Positions 8,141 to 16,171 of a DNA stretch of 60,442 bases are shown piece after piece; position 1 is the stretch's first letter; every line of letters starts with the position of its first letter. This DNA is from Acidobacteriaceae bacterium. GTDB taxonomy: Bacteria; Acidobacteriota; Terriglobia; Terriglobales; Acidobacteriaceae. Where the stretch lies: NCBI GenBank assembly GCA_003151335.1, contig PLXE01000100.1:1-60442 (forward strand). The letters run 5' to 3'. The position numbers and the translations under genes were made by a program. A model generated the notes under the pieces. That model saw only the letters and a program-made list of their open reading frames with translations, had not been told where the DNA came from and ran no database searches.

Positions 8141-9439
8141 ATGCGCATTGCCTATCTCGAATGCTTCTCTGGAATCAGCGGCGACATGTTTCTGGGCGCG
8201 CTGCTCGATGCCGGAGTTCCCTTCGAGTTGTTTCAGAAGACTGTAGCTGGACTCAACATCGGCGCTGAGCTGGAGCACTCGCGGGTTCACCGCGGCGGCA
8301 TCTCTGCAACAAAACTCGACGTCGTCGTAAACGGCAAGAAAGACATGCCGCGTGAGGAGTTCTGGGCGCAACAGCACGCCGGCTCGCAAGAATCCGAGGC
8401 GCAACCTGCGCATAAGCATAGCCACGACCATCACCAGGCCCGCCGTCTGAGCGAGATCCTGCACATCATCGCCGCAGCGCCCATCAGCGAGTACGCTCGG
8501 CGGACCGCCGATGAGATCTTCCTGGCGCTGGGCGCAGCCGAGGCCGCCGTACACAACGTCAGCGTGGAGGAAGTGCACTTCCACGAAGTCGGCGCGGCCG
8601 ACGCGATCGTCGATATTGTCTGCGCAGCCGTTGGCGCTGAGGCGCTCGCGGTCGATCAGTTCCTCGCTTCGCCCCTGAATGTGGGCGGCGGAACCGTTGC
8701 CTGCGCGCACGGCGTCATGCCTGTCCCGGCCCCGGCCACTCTCCAACTGCTGAAGAACGTGCCGATTTATTCTGGCGACATTCAGAAGGAGCTGGTCACA
8801 CCGACCGGAGCGGCCATCGTCAAAGTGTTAGTCTCAAAGTTCGGACCTCGGCCGGTCATGGCGACAGAGCGCATTGGTTGCGGCGCAGGAGCGCGCAATT
8901 TTCCCGGCCATCCCAATGTACTGCGGCTCACCATCGGCGAGGCCCAGGAAGCGGTCACTGACGCAGGCAGCACCGGCGAGAGTGACGACGCGGAAGAAGA
9001 GATCGCCATACTGGAAGCGAATCTGGACGACCTTAATCCGCAGGTGATCGGCTATATCGTCGATCTGGCATTCGCCGAAGGAGCGCTGGACGTCTTCACC
9101 GCGCCGGTGCAGATGAAGAAGAACCGTCCCGGCACCCTGTTGACGGTGCTGTCGCGGCCGGAGCACGAAACTAAATTGCGCGCCCTATTGTTTCGCGAGA
9201 GCAGCACGCTGGGCGTGCGCACGCGCCATGAGAAGCGTTATGCCCTGCCCCGTCGGCACGAGGCGGTGGTCACGCCCTGGGGCGACGTGCGCATCAAGGT
9301 CGCGCATCTCAACGGCTCGGTCTCCCAGTACGCACCCGAATACGAAGATTGCCGGCGCATCGCCGTCGAGCATCGCATCCCGTTGAAGACGGTGATGCAG
9401 GAAGCCATCCGCTTGTACCTGGACCAGAAGAATGCATAA
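8141..9439 (+). CDS. larC: LarC, nickel-pincer cofactor biosynthesis protein
   Basis: 432 residues with the characteristic LarC opening AYLECFSGISGDMFLGALLD and the block VHFHEVGAADAIVDIVCA. In characterised systems LarC inserts nickel into the pincer nucleotide cofactor of lactate racemase and related enzymes, using CTP. Here LarC is one continuous frame, unlike the frameshift-split larC1/larC2 of Lactiplantibacillus. A histidine-rich loop (HKHSHDHH, residues 91-98) may bind metal. The partner genes larB and larE and a LarA homologue are not in this window. The stop overlaps the metG start by eight bases, so the two are probably translated from one message, a combination with no obvious biochemical link. 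Confidence 0.95.
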   Translation: MRIAYLECFSGISGDMFLGALLDAGVPFELFQKTVAGLNIGAELEHSRVHRGGISATKLDVVVNGKKDMPREEFWAQQHAGSQESEAQPAHKHSHDHHQARRLSEILHIIAAAPISEYARRTADEIFLALGAAEAAVHNVSVEEVHFHEVGAADAIVDIVCAAVGAEALAVDQFLASPLNVGGGTVACAHGVMPVPAPATLQLLKNVPIYSGDIQKELVTPTGAAIVKVLVSKFGPRPVMATERIGCGAGARNFPGHPNVLRLTIGEAQEAVTDAGSTGESDDAEEEIAILEANLDDLNPQVIGYIVDLAFAEGALDVFTAPVQMKKNRPGTLLTVLSRPEHETKLRALLFRESSTLGVRTRHEKRYALPRRHEAVVTPWGDVRIKVAHLNGSVSQYAPEYEDCRRIAVEHRIPLKTVMQEAIRLYLDQKNA

Positions 9440-11567
9440 TCCCGAGAAGTTCTACATCACGACGCCCATCTATTACGTCAATGCGCGGCCTCACATTGGG
9501 CACACCTATACCACGGTGGTGTGCGATGCCATTGCCCGCCGCCAGCGCATGATGGGGGCCGACACCTGGTTCCTGACCGGCACCGACGAACATGGCCAGA
9601 AGATTGAGCGCTCGGCCGCCGCTGCCGGCTGCTCACCCAAAGAGTTCGTTGCCAAGATCTCGGGCGAATTCCGCGCGCTGTGGGACCGCATGAAGATCTC
9701 CTACGACGACTTTATTCGCACCACGGAGCCGCGCCATGTTCGCGGCGTGCAGGCGTTGTTCACGCGCTTGCAGGAGCGCGGCTACATCTACAAGGGATCG
9801 TACAGCGGGCAATATTGCGTCTTCGACGAACTTTACGTCGATGCTGTCGGCCCCGGGGCTCCCTGCCCCGAATGTGGGCGTCCCACCGAAACCGTGCACG
9901 AAGAGAATTACTTCTTCAAACTTTCGGCCATGCAAGAGCGCCTGTTGCAGTACTACAGCGACAACCCCGATTTCATTCGCCCGGAAACCCGGCGCAACGA
10001 GGTCATCGCTTTCGTGCGCAGCGGACTGCGCGATCTCTCCGTCAGCCGGACATCGTTCAAGTGGGGAATTCCCGTGCCGGGCGATCCTAAGCACGTGATT
10101 TATGTCTGGCTGGATGCGCTGGCCAATTACCTGACCGCGATCGGATTTGGCTCCGACGATCCCGCGGACCAGCAAAAACTGGAGCGCTACTGGCCGGCCG
10201 ATGTGCACATGATTGGCAAAGAAATCGTGCGCTTCCATTGCGTTTATTGGCCGGCATTTCTGCTGGCCGCCGATCTGCCGCTGCCGAAATCCATCATCGC
10301 GCACGGCTGGCTGCTCTTCGAAGAGAGCAAGATGTCAAAGTCGCGCGGCAACATCGTGCGCAGCGAAACCATCCTCGACACGCTTGGCGGCGACGCACTG
10401 CGCTATTTCCTGTTGCGCGAAATTGTCTTCGGGCAGGATGGATCGTTCAGCTTCGATGCCCTGGTGCAGCGCTTTAACGCCGATCTGGCCAATGACCTGG
10501 GCAACTTGTCGAGCCGCACGCTCAGCATGATCACCCGTTATTTTGACGGCGAAGTGCCCTATCCATCGCCCAGCGAGACGTCGCCTGCCGATGAGAGTAT
10601 CGCTGCGCTGGCGCAGAAAACTATTGCGGGCTTCCACGCCCAGTTCGAGCAATTTCAATTCTCGCGCGCGCTGGAAACCGCGTGGTCTTTGGTGGCCGCG
10701 GTCAATAAGTACATCGTCGAGAACGAGCCGTGGGCCGTCGCCGAGCGCGAAGATAGAGACTCGCGTGCCCGCCTCGCCACCATTCTGTACACGTCCGCCG
10801 AGGCGCTGCGGGTGGTCACCGCGCTGGTGCATCCGATTATTCCAGAGGCCACGGCCCGCATCTGGACACAACTCGGGCTGGGTGAGATCAGCCAATTGGA
10901 CCTGCGCACGTTGGCTTGGGGAAACTTGCCGCTGGGCACCAAGCTGGGCAAGGTCGAAGGCGTATTTCCGCGGGCCGACAAGAGCACGGTCGAAAGGATG
11001 CAACAGATGGAACAGCAGCGCTCCGCTGATCTAGCGCAAGCGAGTGAGAAACCGGCAGCGGCGGAAGCGCAGCCCGCCGCAAGCGGCGCGCAGCCGGAAC
11101 GGCCCGCCACCCAAGCAGCCGGAGTGCCATCACCTGCGGCGCCGCCGAAAGAGTCCGGTGCGATCGTCAGTCCGAAGACCACGCCTGCCACAGGCACCCA
11201 GGGCGGAGGCGTGACTGCGGCTGCCGCGGCCAACAACAATCAGATCACCATCGACGATTTCCTGAAAATCGAATTGCGCGTGGGCGAAGTGAAGGTTGCC
11301 GAGCGCGTGAAGGGCACCGACAAGTTGCTTCGTCTGGAAGTCGATATCGGCAGCGAAGTGCGCCAGGTCGTCGCCGGAATTGCCAAAGCTTACGAACCGG
11401 AAAAGCTCATCGGGCGGAAGGTCGTGATCGTAGCCAATCTGCAACCACGCAAGCTGCGCGGGTTGGAATCGAACGGAATGATCGTGGCTGCCTCTGTCGG
11501 CGACGATGGCCAGCCGGTCCTGGCGGGATTCTTGGAGGACGTACCGGCGGGCGCGAAGCTGAAATAG
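9432..11567 (+). CDS. metG: Methionyl-tRNA synthetase with C-terminal tRNA-binding domain
   Basis: 711 residues. It charges tRNA-Met with methionine. Catalytic Rossmann core with HIGH at residues 21-24 and KMSKS near residue 300, then the anticodon-binding helical domain (about 370-530), a long Ala/Pro-rich linker (about 540-595), and an EMAP/Trbp111-type dimerising tRNA-binding domain (about 604-711, containing IELRVGEVKVAERV and VVIVANLQPRKLRGL). The zinc-knuckle region (about 127-150) shows YCVFD followed by CPECG, so the first CxxC pair has lost its second cysteine. The ATG lies inside the larC end. The TAG stop is the first three bases of a heptamer array. Confidence 0.97.
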   Translation: MHNPEKFYITTPIYYVNARPHIGHTYTTVVCDAIARRQRMMGADTWFLTGTDEHGQKIERSAAAAGCSPKEFVAKISGEFRALWDRMKISYDDFIRTTEPRHVRGVQALFTRLQERGYIYKGSYSGQYCVFDELYVDAVGPGAPCPECGRPTETVHEENYFFKLSAMQERLLQYYSDNPDFIRPETRRNEVIAFVRSGLRDLSVSRTSFKWGIPVPGDPKHVIYVWLDALANYLTAIGFGSDDPADQQKLERYWPADVHMIGKEIVRFHCVYWPAFLLAADLPLPKSIIAHGWLLFEESKMSKSRGNIVRSETILDTLGGDALRYFLLREIVFGQDGSFSFDALVQRFNADLANDLGNLSSRTLSMITRYFDGEVPYPSPSETSPADESIAALAQKTIAGFHAQFEQFQFSRALETAWSLVAAVNKYIVENEPWAVAEREDRDSRARLATILYTSAEALRVVTALVHPIIPEATARIWTQLGLGEISQLDLRTLAWGNLPLGTKLGKVEGVFPRADKSTVERMQQMEQQRSADLAQASEKPAAAEAQPAASGAQPERPATQAAGVPSPAAPPKESGAIVSPKTTPATGTQGGGVTAAAAANNNQITIDDFLKIELRVGEVKVAERVKGTDKLLRLEVDIGSEVRQVVAGIAKAYEPEKLIGRKVVIVANLQPRKLRGLESNGMIVAASVGDDGQPVLAGFLEDVPAGAKLK

Positions 11568-11613
11568 TGGCTAGTGGATAGTGGCTAGTGGATAGTGACT
11601 AGCGGGTAGAGTT
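11565..11613. repeat. Heptamer array 4 (TAGTGGC/TAGTGGA), starting with the metG stop codon
   Basis: Seven units: TAGTGGC, TAGTGGA, TAGTGGC, TAGTGGA, TAGTGAC, TAGCGGG, TAGAGTT. The TAG of the first unit is the metG stop. Because 7 is not a multiple of 3, successive TAGs fall in successive reading frames, so any three units close all three frames. Confidence 0.9.
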
Positions 11614-11643
11614 TAGGGTCAACTCTTTGGGGGACTCTCTGAC

Positions 11644-12093
11644 ATGAAGCGATACGCCTGGGGAAGCTTGAATCCTCTCCAGCTCGGGCGATACGCAGAG
11701 TACTTCGTGAAAATGGAATTCACGATGTACGGACTCGACATATACACATCAGAGGTCGACGACAAGGGCATCGATTTCGTGGTGAGAAAAGGAGTAAATC
11801 GGTACTACGATATCCAAGTGAAATCCGTTTACAAAGCGAAGTACATTTTCTTTCCTAAACACGTATTCGAGCTTCGCGACAATCTTTTGACGACTGTGGT
11901 TGTTTTTCGCGACCACGAGGCGCCCAGCATCTACCTAGTTCGGGCGACCCAGTGGCAAACACCTGACAAATTGTTCGTGAGCCGCGATTATGTCGGCAGG
12001 AAGAGCAAGCCGGAGTACGGTGTCCAACTTTCTGGCAGGAACCAGGCTCTCTGGTCTTTGTACGCCTTCGACAAAGTTGTTGGCACGTTGTGA
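11644..12093 (+). CDS. Small PD-(D/E)XK nuclease-like protein (DUF4365-like)
   Basis: 149 residues, basic and aromatic-rich. The pattern E19, then GID with D44, then IQVK with K60 fits the restriction-endonuclease-like fold, with the Q-x-K variant of the catalytic motif seen in DUF4365-type proteins. It could be a nuclease core or a catalytically altered relative. The gene is isolated: metG ends 76 bp upstream and tatD begins 83 bp downstream, and each boundary carries a heptamer array, the two arrays being inverted relative to each other. Codon usage looks less GC-rich than that of its neighbours, which suggests an accessory gene. The start at 11644 (ATGAAGCGA) follows GGGGGACTCTCTGAC; the ribosome site is modest. 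Fold assignment is moderate; biological role unknown. Confidence 0.65.
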   Translation: MKRYAWGSLNPLQLGRYAEYFVKMEFTMYGLDIYTSEVDDKGIDFVVRKGVNRYYDIQVKSVYKAKYIFFPKHVFELRDNLLTTVVVFRDHEAPSIYLVRATQWQTPDKLFVSRDYVGRKSKPEYGVQLSGRNQALWSLYAFDKVVGTL

Positions 12094-12143
12094 GCTTCAA
12101 GCGAGAAAATTTAACCTGATAGCAACGAGGGGGCCAAAACTGG

Positions 12144-12178
12144 AAACTATCCACTAGCCACTAATCACTATCCACTGT
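12144..12178. repeat. Heptamer array 5, running into the tatD start codon
   Basis: Five units: AAACTAT, CCACTAG, CCACTAA, TCACTAT, CCACTGT. It is the reverse complement type of array 4 (AGTGGAT/AGTGGCT), so the two arrays bracket the 149-residue gene as inverted repeats. The GTG start of tatD at 12177 uses the last two bases of the final unit. Confidence 0.85.
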
Positions 12179-12986
12179 GTACACCGACTCCCACGCTCAT
12201 CTCGATGGCAAGCGCTTCGACGCGGACCGCGCCGAAGTCATCGCGCGCGCCAACCAAGCGGGTGTCAGGACCCTGCTCGCGATCGGCAATGGCGACGGAC
12301 CCGGGACGGGCACGCTCGACTGCGCCATCAAACTCGCCCAGCAGTACGACTGGATTTACGCGACGATCGGAGTTCATCCTCACGAAGCCGAGCTGGCCAA
12401 ACCGTCGGACTTTGACGAACTCGAACGCTTGGCGAAATCACCCAAGGTAATCGCCTGGGGCGAGATTGGCCTTGATTATTTTTACGACCACTCGCCTCGC
12501 GATGTCCAGCAACGAGTCTTCCTGCAGCAGATGGAGATGGCCCGCGCCGCCAAGCTGCCCATCATCATTCACTGCCGCCCCTCCAACAACAGCGACAACG
12601 CCTGGGACGACGTGCTGCGCCTGATCGGAGAAAACTGGGCGGCCAGCGGATTTGGCGGCGTGCTGCACTGCTTCACCGGCACTGTCGATCATGCTCGTGC
12701 AGCGCTTGATCTGGGATTCATGATTTCCTTCGCCGGCAACATCACCTTCCCCAAGGCGCAAAGCATTCGCGACGCGGCCAGCATCGTCCCGCTCGATCGC
12801 ATGTTCATCGAGACCGACTGCCCTTATCTTGCGCCGGCGCCCCATCGCGGTCAGCGCAATGAACCTGCCTTCGTGGTTGAAGTCGCCCGCCAGATCGGGC
12901 AGCTACGTAATCTTTCCTGCGAGGAAGTCGGACAGCAGACGACCGCCAATTTCCACAACTTTTTCCGGCTTACAAAATCCGACTGA
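12177..12986 (+). CDS. tatD: TatD-family metal-dependent hydrolase (DNase-like)
   Basis: 269 residues, the normal size for TatD/YcfH. Metal-binding and catalytic motifs of the amidohydrolase-type barrel are all present: DSHAHLD (H6, H8), GEIGLDYFYD, IIHCR, LHCFTG and FIETDCPYLAP. Family members act as 3'-5' DNA exonucleases or D-aminoacyl-tRNA/peptide processing enzymes; the exact substrate cannot be read from sequence. Protein homology begins right at the GTG start (residue 1 precedes the TDSHAHLD strand), yet the bases immediately upstream are a heptamer repeat with no Shine-Dalgarno sequence and an in-frame TAA at 12162. Initiation must therefore be SD-independent, or the natural leader has been replaced. 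Confidence 0.94.
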   Translation: MYTDSHAHLDGKRFDADRAEVIARANQAGVRTLLAIGNGDGPGTGTLDCAIKLAQQYDWIYATIGVHPHEAELAKPSDFDELERLAKSPKVIAWGEIGLDYFYDHSPRDVQQRVFLQQMEMARAAKLPIIIHCRPSNNSDNAWDDVLRLIGENWAASGFGGVLHCFTGTVDHARAALDLGFMISFAGNITFPKAQSIRDAASIVPLDRMFIETDCPYLAPAPHRGQRNEPAFVVEVARQIGQLRNLSCEEVGQQTTANFHNFFRLTKSD

Positions 12987-13057
12987 GGTGCTACGCTTCC
13001 CCACCCGGAAAGTGTGCGAGGACAAAGCTGAAAGCTTGCCACTTGAATTTGCTGACC

Positions 13058-13168
13058 GAAAATCCAGCGCCGCAAGGCGCGGGAGAGTTTAGCCCAGCAC
13101 GGAGCCGCAGGCGGAGTGCTGGGTAAAGTAGGAAATACATCCGAGTCCCGTAGGGACGACACAGGTTC
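13058..13168. repeat. Three-hairpin interspersed repeat, copy 2
   Basis: Same order as copy 1: AGCGCCGCAAGGCGC hairpin, then TTTAGCCCAGCAC pairing with GTGCTGGGTAAAGT across a short GC-rich loop, then GTCCCGTAGGGAC, followed by GACACAGGTTCTTACACAC. The linkers TAAAGTAGGAAAT and CGAGTCCCGTAGGGACGAC are nearly identical to those of copy 1. Terminal inverted repeats are only vaguely visible here. Confidence 0.7.
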
Positions 13169-13244
13169 TTACACACACTCGGAGGTGGCGGGGCCTCTGC
13201 CGCAATTGCGGCAAACGCCGCGTCTCTTGTTACACTTAAACCTT

Positions 13245-13739
13245 ATGGCCGAATCATTCGACATCGTCAGCAAAGTTGATATGCAGGAAGTTTCCAACGC
13301 CGTGCAGCAGGCGTTGAAAGAAATCCACACGCGCTACGACCTGAAAGACTCGAAGTCGGAAATCAAGATCGAGGAGAAGGAAGGTCTGGTGCTTGCCTCG
13401 GCTGACGAGTACAAGCTGAAGGCGGTGAACGACGTGTTGCAGGGGAAGCTGGTGAAGCGCGGGGTCTCGCTCAAAGCGCTCACCTATGGCGCTATCGAAC
13501 CCGCCGCTGGCTCGACGGTGCGCCAGAAAGTCAGCCTGCAGCAAGGTATCCCGATTGAGAAGGCGCGAGAGATCGTTAAGCTGATCAAGAACTCCAAGAA
13601 AAAAGTGCAGGCGGCGATCCAGGGAGACCTGGTTCGCGTCAGCGGCAAAGACCGCGATACACTTCAGGAAATCATTGCGTTGCTGAAGCAGAACGATTTC
13701 GGCATTGACATGCAGTTCACAAACTATCGATCCAACTGA
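13245..13739 (+). CDS. yajQ: YajQ-family nucleotide-binding protein
   Basis: 164 residues from ATG 13245, where the protein begins [19 protein letters not shown], the conserved YajQ (DUF520) N-terminus. The open frame extends upstream without homology, so I set the start here. Other hallmarks: [30 protein letters not shown], and the C-terminal [21 protein letters not shown]. The protein has two RRM-like ferredoxin folds; Xanthomonas relatives bind cyclic di-GMP and act with a transcription factor, but most members are uncharacterised. It lies 14 bp upstream of the prenyl synthase gene and may share its transcript. Annotated family certain, ligand uncertain. Confidence 0.93.
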   Translation: MAESFDIVSKVDMQEVSNAVQQALKEIHTRYDLKDSKSEIKIEEKEGLVLASADEYKLKAVNDVLQGKLVKRGVSLKALTYGAIEPAAGSTVRQKVSLQQGIPIEKAREIVKLIKNSKKKVQAAIQGDLVRVSGKDRDTLQEIIALLKQNDFGIDMQFTNYRSN

Positions 13740-13753
13740 CGGGGCGAATCCGT

Positions 13754-14743
13754 TTGAATACGACTGTAACCCGCACCGCGAAAGAAGTATTCGACTTGCT
13801 GCACGACGACCTGGCCGCCATCGAGCGCGAGTTCGGCCGCGACACCGTGTCCAGCGTGCGGGCGATCACCGAGATTGGCGAGTACCTGCGCGCCGGCGGC
13901 GGCAAGCGGCTGCGGCCTGCGCTGTTGCTGCTCTCCTGCAAGCTGATGAACTACACCGGCCACGGCGCGATCAAGCTGGGGGCGGTGGTCGAAATCATCC
14001 ACACCGCAACCCTGGTCCACGACGACATCATCGACGAAGCCCAGACGCGCCGCGGCCGCCCCGCCGCCAACACGCAATGGGGCAATTCCAAATGCGTGCT
14101 GGCGGGCGACTGGCTCTATATGCAGGCATTCAAAATTGCCGTGCAGGAGCGCAATTTTCACATCCTCGACGCGCTCATCGATTTGACCCAGGCGATGGTC
14201 GAGGGTGAATTGCTGCAGATCGAGCGGCTGGGCAAGGCCATCACCATGGACGAGCACTTCGAACTCATCTACCGCAAAACAGCGTGCTTGTTTTCGGTCT
14301 GCATGAAGATGGGCGGAATTCTCGCCAACGCCAGCGAAGCCGACCAGCAACGGCTGGCCGAATACGGACGCAACCTCGGCATGGCCTTCCAGATCGTCGA
14401 CGACGTGCTCGATCTCACCGCCTCCGAAGAAGTGCTGGGCAAGCCGGTTGCCAGCGACCTGCGCGAAGGCAAAGCCACCATGGCGGTGCTGCACGCGCTG
14501 GAACATTGCACCCAGACGGAGCGCGAGACGATTGAGTCTGTCCTGAGTAACGGTGGCTTCAACGGCATCACGCCTGCCGACATCGTGGCGATCCTGGGCC
14601 GCAACGGCTCCATTGACGCCGCTTACGCGCGGGCGGTGGAGTTCAGCAACAAGGCGCGCGAGGCCCTCTGCAGCTTTTCCGACTCCGAGATCAAGCGCGT
14701 GCTGCTGTGGGTGCCCGAGTTTGTGGTGGAGAGACAGAGCTGA
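13754..14743 (+). CDS. ispB: Polyprenyl diphosphate synthase (long-chain, IspB-like)
   Basis: 329 residues. All-trans prenyl transferase that extends farnesyl diphosphate with isopentenyl diphosphate to make a quinone side chain or similar. The first aspartate-rich motif LVHDDIIDEA with following RRGRPA lies near residues 89-104, the second QIVDDVLD near 213-220; GGGKRLRPALLLLS marks the substrate-binding start. Chain length cannot be fixed from sequence; octaprenyl/heptaprenyl is usual for this size. The start codon is TTG at 13754, 14 bp after yajQ; the ribosome site (GGGGCG) is weak. The gene symbol is by similarity. Confidence 0.93.
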   Translation: MNTTVTRTAKEVFDLLHDDLAAIEREFGRDTVSSVRAITEIGEYLRAGGGKRLRPALLLLSCKLMNYTGHGAIKLGAVVEIIHTATLVHDDIIDEAQTRRGRPAANTQWGNSKCVLAGDWLYMQAFKIAVQERNFHILDALIDLTQAMVEGELLQIERLGKAITMDEHFELIYRKTACLFSVCMKMGGILANASEADQQRLAEYGRNLGMAFQIVDDVLDLTASEEVLGKPVASDLREGKATMAVLHALEHCTQTERETIESVLSNGGFNGITPADIVAILGRNGSIDAAYARAVEFSNKAREALCSFSDSEIKRVLLWVPEFVVERQS

Positions 14744-14760
14744 AAGAGCCCGCGACACGT

Positions 14761-15255
14761 ATGTATTTACTGCGACACATTCAAGGACTGGATCTAATCG
14801 ACAAGGTGGCTATCGTCCTCGGAGTAATGGTAGGTGCTCCGATACTTCTGGGGATTTGGGTCTATTGGTTGTCTCAAGTGACTCCCGCGCGACCCAGAGG
14901 AGTAGCGGCTGATGCCGTGTTCCTGTGGGCGCCTGCGGTCGGTTTTCCAGGTGGGCTCCCAAGGCGAGGGAAGTGACTGAGTTGCTCGTTGAACTTCGAC
15001 GGACGCGATCACTGCAAGCTCAGCGACATCGATGGAAAAACTGAATATGAGGGCGCATTCGTTTCGTACAGCAACCAAGGCTCCTTACCAGCCGATAAGC
15101 TGCATATAGACCCAATTAAGAGCCGCGAACATGAAGTCTGGATCGGAGAGGCTCTCGTCCCGTTAATCTATCTCCGTAGTGGCGAAATTCTCATACCTAT
15201 GAATGCGTATGAACAAGGTGCTGCGGTATTGAGGACTCAGAATCCGCTCCACTAA
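14761..15255 (+). pseudogene. Small membrane protein gene interrupted by one in-frame TGA
   Basis: ATG 14761 opens a protein with a membrane segment (VAIVLGVMVGAPILLGIWVYW) and reads to TGA at 14974-14976. The very same frame then continues without another stop to TAA 15253-15255, giving a hydrophilic domain (FDGRDHCKLSD, EGAFVSYSNQG, EVWIGEALVPLIYLRSGEI). Read through, it would be a 164-residue single-pass protein. The simplest reading is a nonsense mutation; alternatives are two genes (the second could start TTG 14989), a sequencing error, or readthrough. I do not recognise the family. It lies 17 bp after the prenyl synthase gene. Confidence 0.5.
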
Positions 15256-15282
15256 TCTCCCAACGCATCTATACTCGACAAA

Positions 15283-15858
15283 ATGTCCATTCCCCAGGAA
15301 GTTGAAATCAAGTTTCTCGTTTCCGATCTGAAAGCGCTTGAGCGGAAGCTGCGCGAGTTGGGGTTTCACGAACAGACGCCATCTACCCACGAGGTGAATA
15401 CCCTTTACGATCTTCCCGGCCAAAAACTGCGCCGCAAGGGCGAACTACTGCGCCTGCGCGACTACGGCGGCAACTGGAGGCTGACGCACAAGGCCAAGGC
15501 CAAACTCGGAAGGCACAAGTCTCGCGGCGAGTTGGAGACGGGTGTCTCCGATGGCAAGCAGATGGACGCGATCCTGCGCGCGTTGGGTTACTCGCCGTCG
15601 TTCATCTACGAAAAGTTTCGTGCCGAATGGAGTGACCACGCAGGGCATGTCGTGCTGGACCACACGCCCATCGGCGATGTCGCTGAGATCGAAGGCAAGT
15701 CACGCTGGATTGATCGCATCGCTCGCGAGCTGGGAGTGAAGCCAGCAGACTACATCACCAAGTCGTACGCTGAACTTTTCTTCGACTGGAAACGTAGAAC
15801 AGGTTGTAAGGCAGAGAACATGACATTCCGCGAGGTGAAAGGCAGGGCTAGGGGCTAG
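15283..15858 (+). CDS. CYTH-domain protein (class IV adenylyl cyclase / triphosphatase family)
   Basis: 191 residues with the CYTH signature EVEIKF (ExExK) at residues 6-11, followed by the tunnel-fold basic and acidic residues: LRRKGELLRLRDYG, LTHKAK, RGELETGV, YEKFRAEW, LDHTPIGDVAEIEG. These line a tunnel that binds a triphosphorylated substrate with divalent metals. Members range from CyaB cyclase to thiamine triphosphatase; the long ELGVKPADYITKSYAELF end is typical of the CyaB-like branch, but the substrate is not predictable. The last four codons and the TAG stop come from the first units of a long GGGGCTA array, so the C-terminal RARG is repeat-encoded. Confidence 0.88.
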   Translation: MSIPQEVEIKFLVSDLKALERKLRELGFHEQTPSTHEVNTLYDLPGQKLRRKGELLRLRDYGGNWRLTHKAKAKLGRHKSRGELETGVSDGKQMDAILRALGYSPSFIYEKFRAEWSDHAGHVVLDHTPIGDVAEIEGKSRWIDRIARELGVKPADYITKSYAELFFDWKRRTGCKAENMTFREVKGRARG

Positions 15859-15969
15859 GGGCTAGGGGCTAGGGGCTAGGGGCTAGGGGCTAGGGGCTAG
15901 GGGCTAGGGGCTAGGGGCTAGGGGCTGGTTTGAAGTTTCGAGTTTCGAGTTTCAAGTTTCAAGTGAGAA
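15844..15969. repeat. Heptamer array 6: GGGGCTA units fused in register to GTTTCGA units
   Basis: About eleven GGGGCTA units (ten perfect) from 15844 to 15927 are followed, in exact 7-bp register, by GTTTGAA, GTTTCGA twice, GTTTCAA twice and GTGAGAA (15928-15969). Two unrelated heptamers in one uninterrupted register, eighteen units in all, is the clearest sign that the period, not the sequence, is what is maintained. Confidence 0.95.
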
Positions 15970-16076
15970 GCAACTGACCTCAGTCACGTAGCCAGTGCGC
16001 TCGAACAAAAGTTCCGCGGAAGCCTGCGCCGGCTCCGGAGTTTAGACCTTGCCGGGCCTGAACCGGAGCCGGAAAG

Positions 16077-16111
16077 CAGTGATTAGTGATCAGTGGATAG
16101 TGATTAGTTGC
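16077..16111. repeat. Heptamer array 7 (TAGTGAT type)
   Basis: Five units: CAGTGAT, TAGTGAT, CAGTGGA, TAGTGAT, TAGTTGC. It lies between the convergent CYTH and DHS-like genes and is inverted relative to array 8, 25 bp away, so the two could pair in an RNA. Confidence 0.8.
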
Positions 16112-16136
16112 ACACCATCACAAAACCGGAGAAACG

Positions 16137-16171
16137 AAACTATCCACTATCCACTATCCACTAGCCCCTGC
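16137..16171. repeat. Heptamer array 8, containing the stop codon of the DHS-like gene
   Basis: Five units: AAACTAT, CCACTAT, CCACTAT, CCACTAG, CCCCTGC. The minus-strand TAG stop (complement of 16161-16163) lies inside the fourth unit, and the units downstream in that strand run on as AGTGGAT. Confidence 0.85.

Noticed and set aside
14974-14976. Selenocysteine codon
   Set aside because: No SECIS-like structure just after the TGA and no known selenoprotein family match; a nonsense change is simpler.
15844-15969. Possible telomere-like or CRISPR-like array
   Set aside because: Units are 7 bp with no spacers, and the array lies between genes in the interior of the window; neither reading fits.
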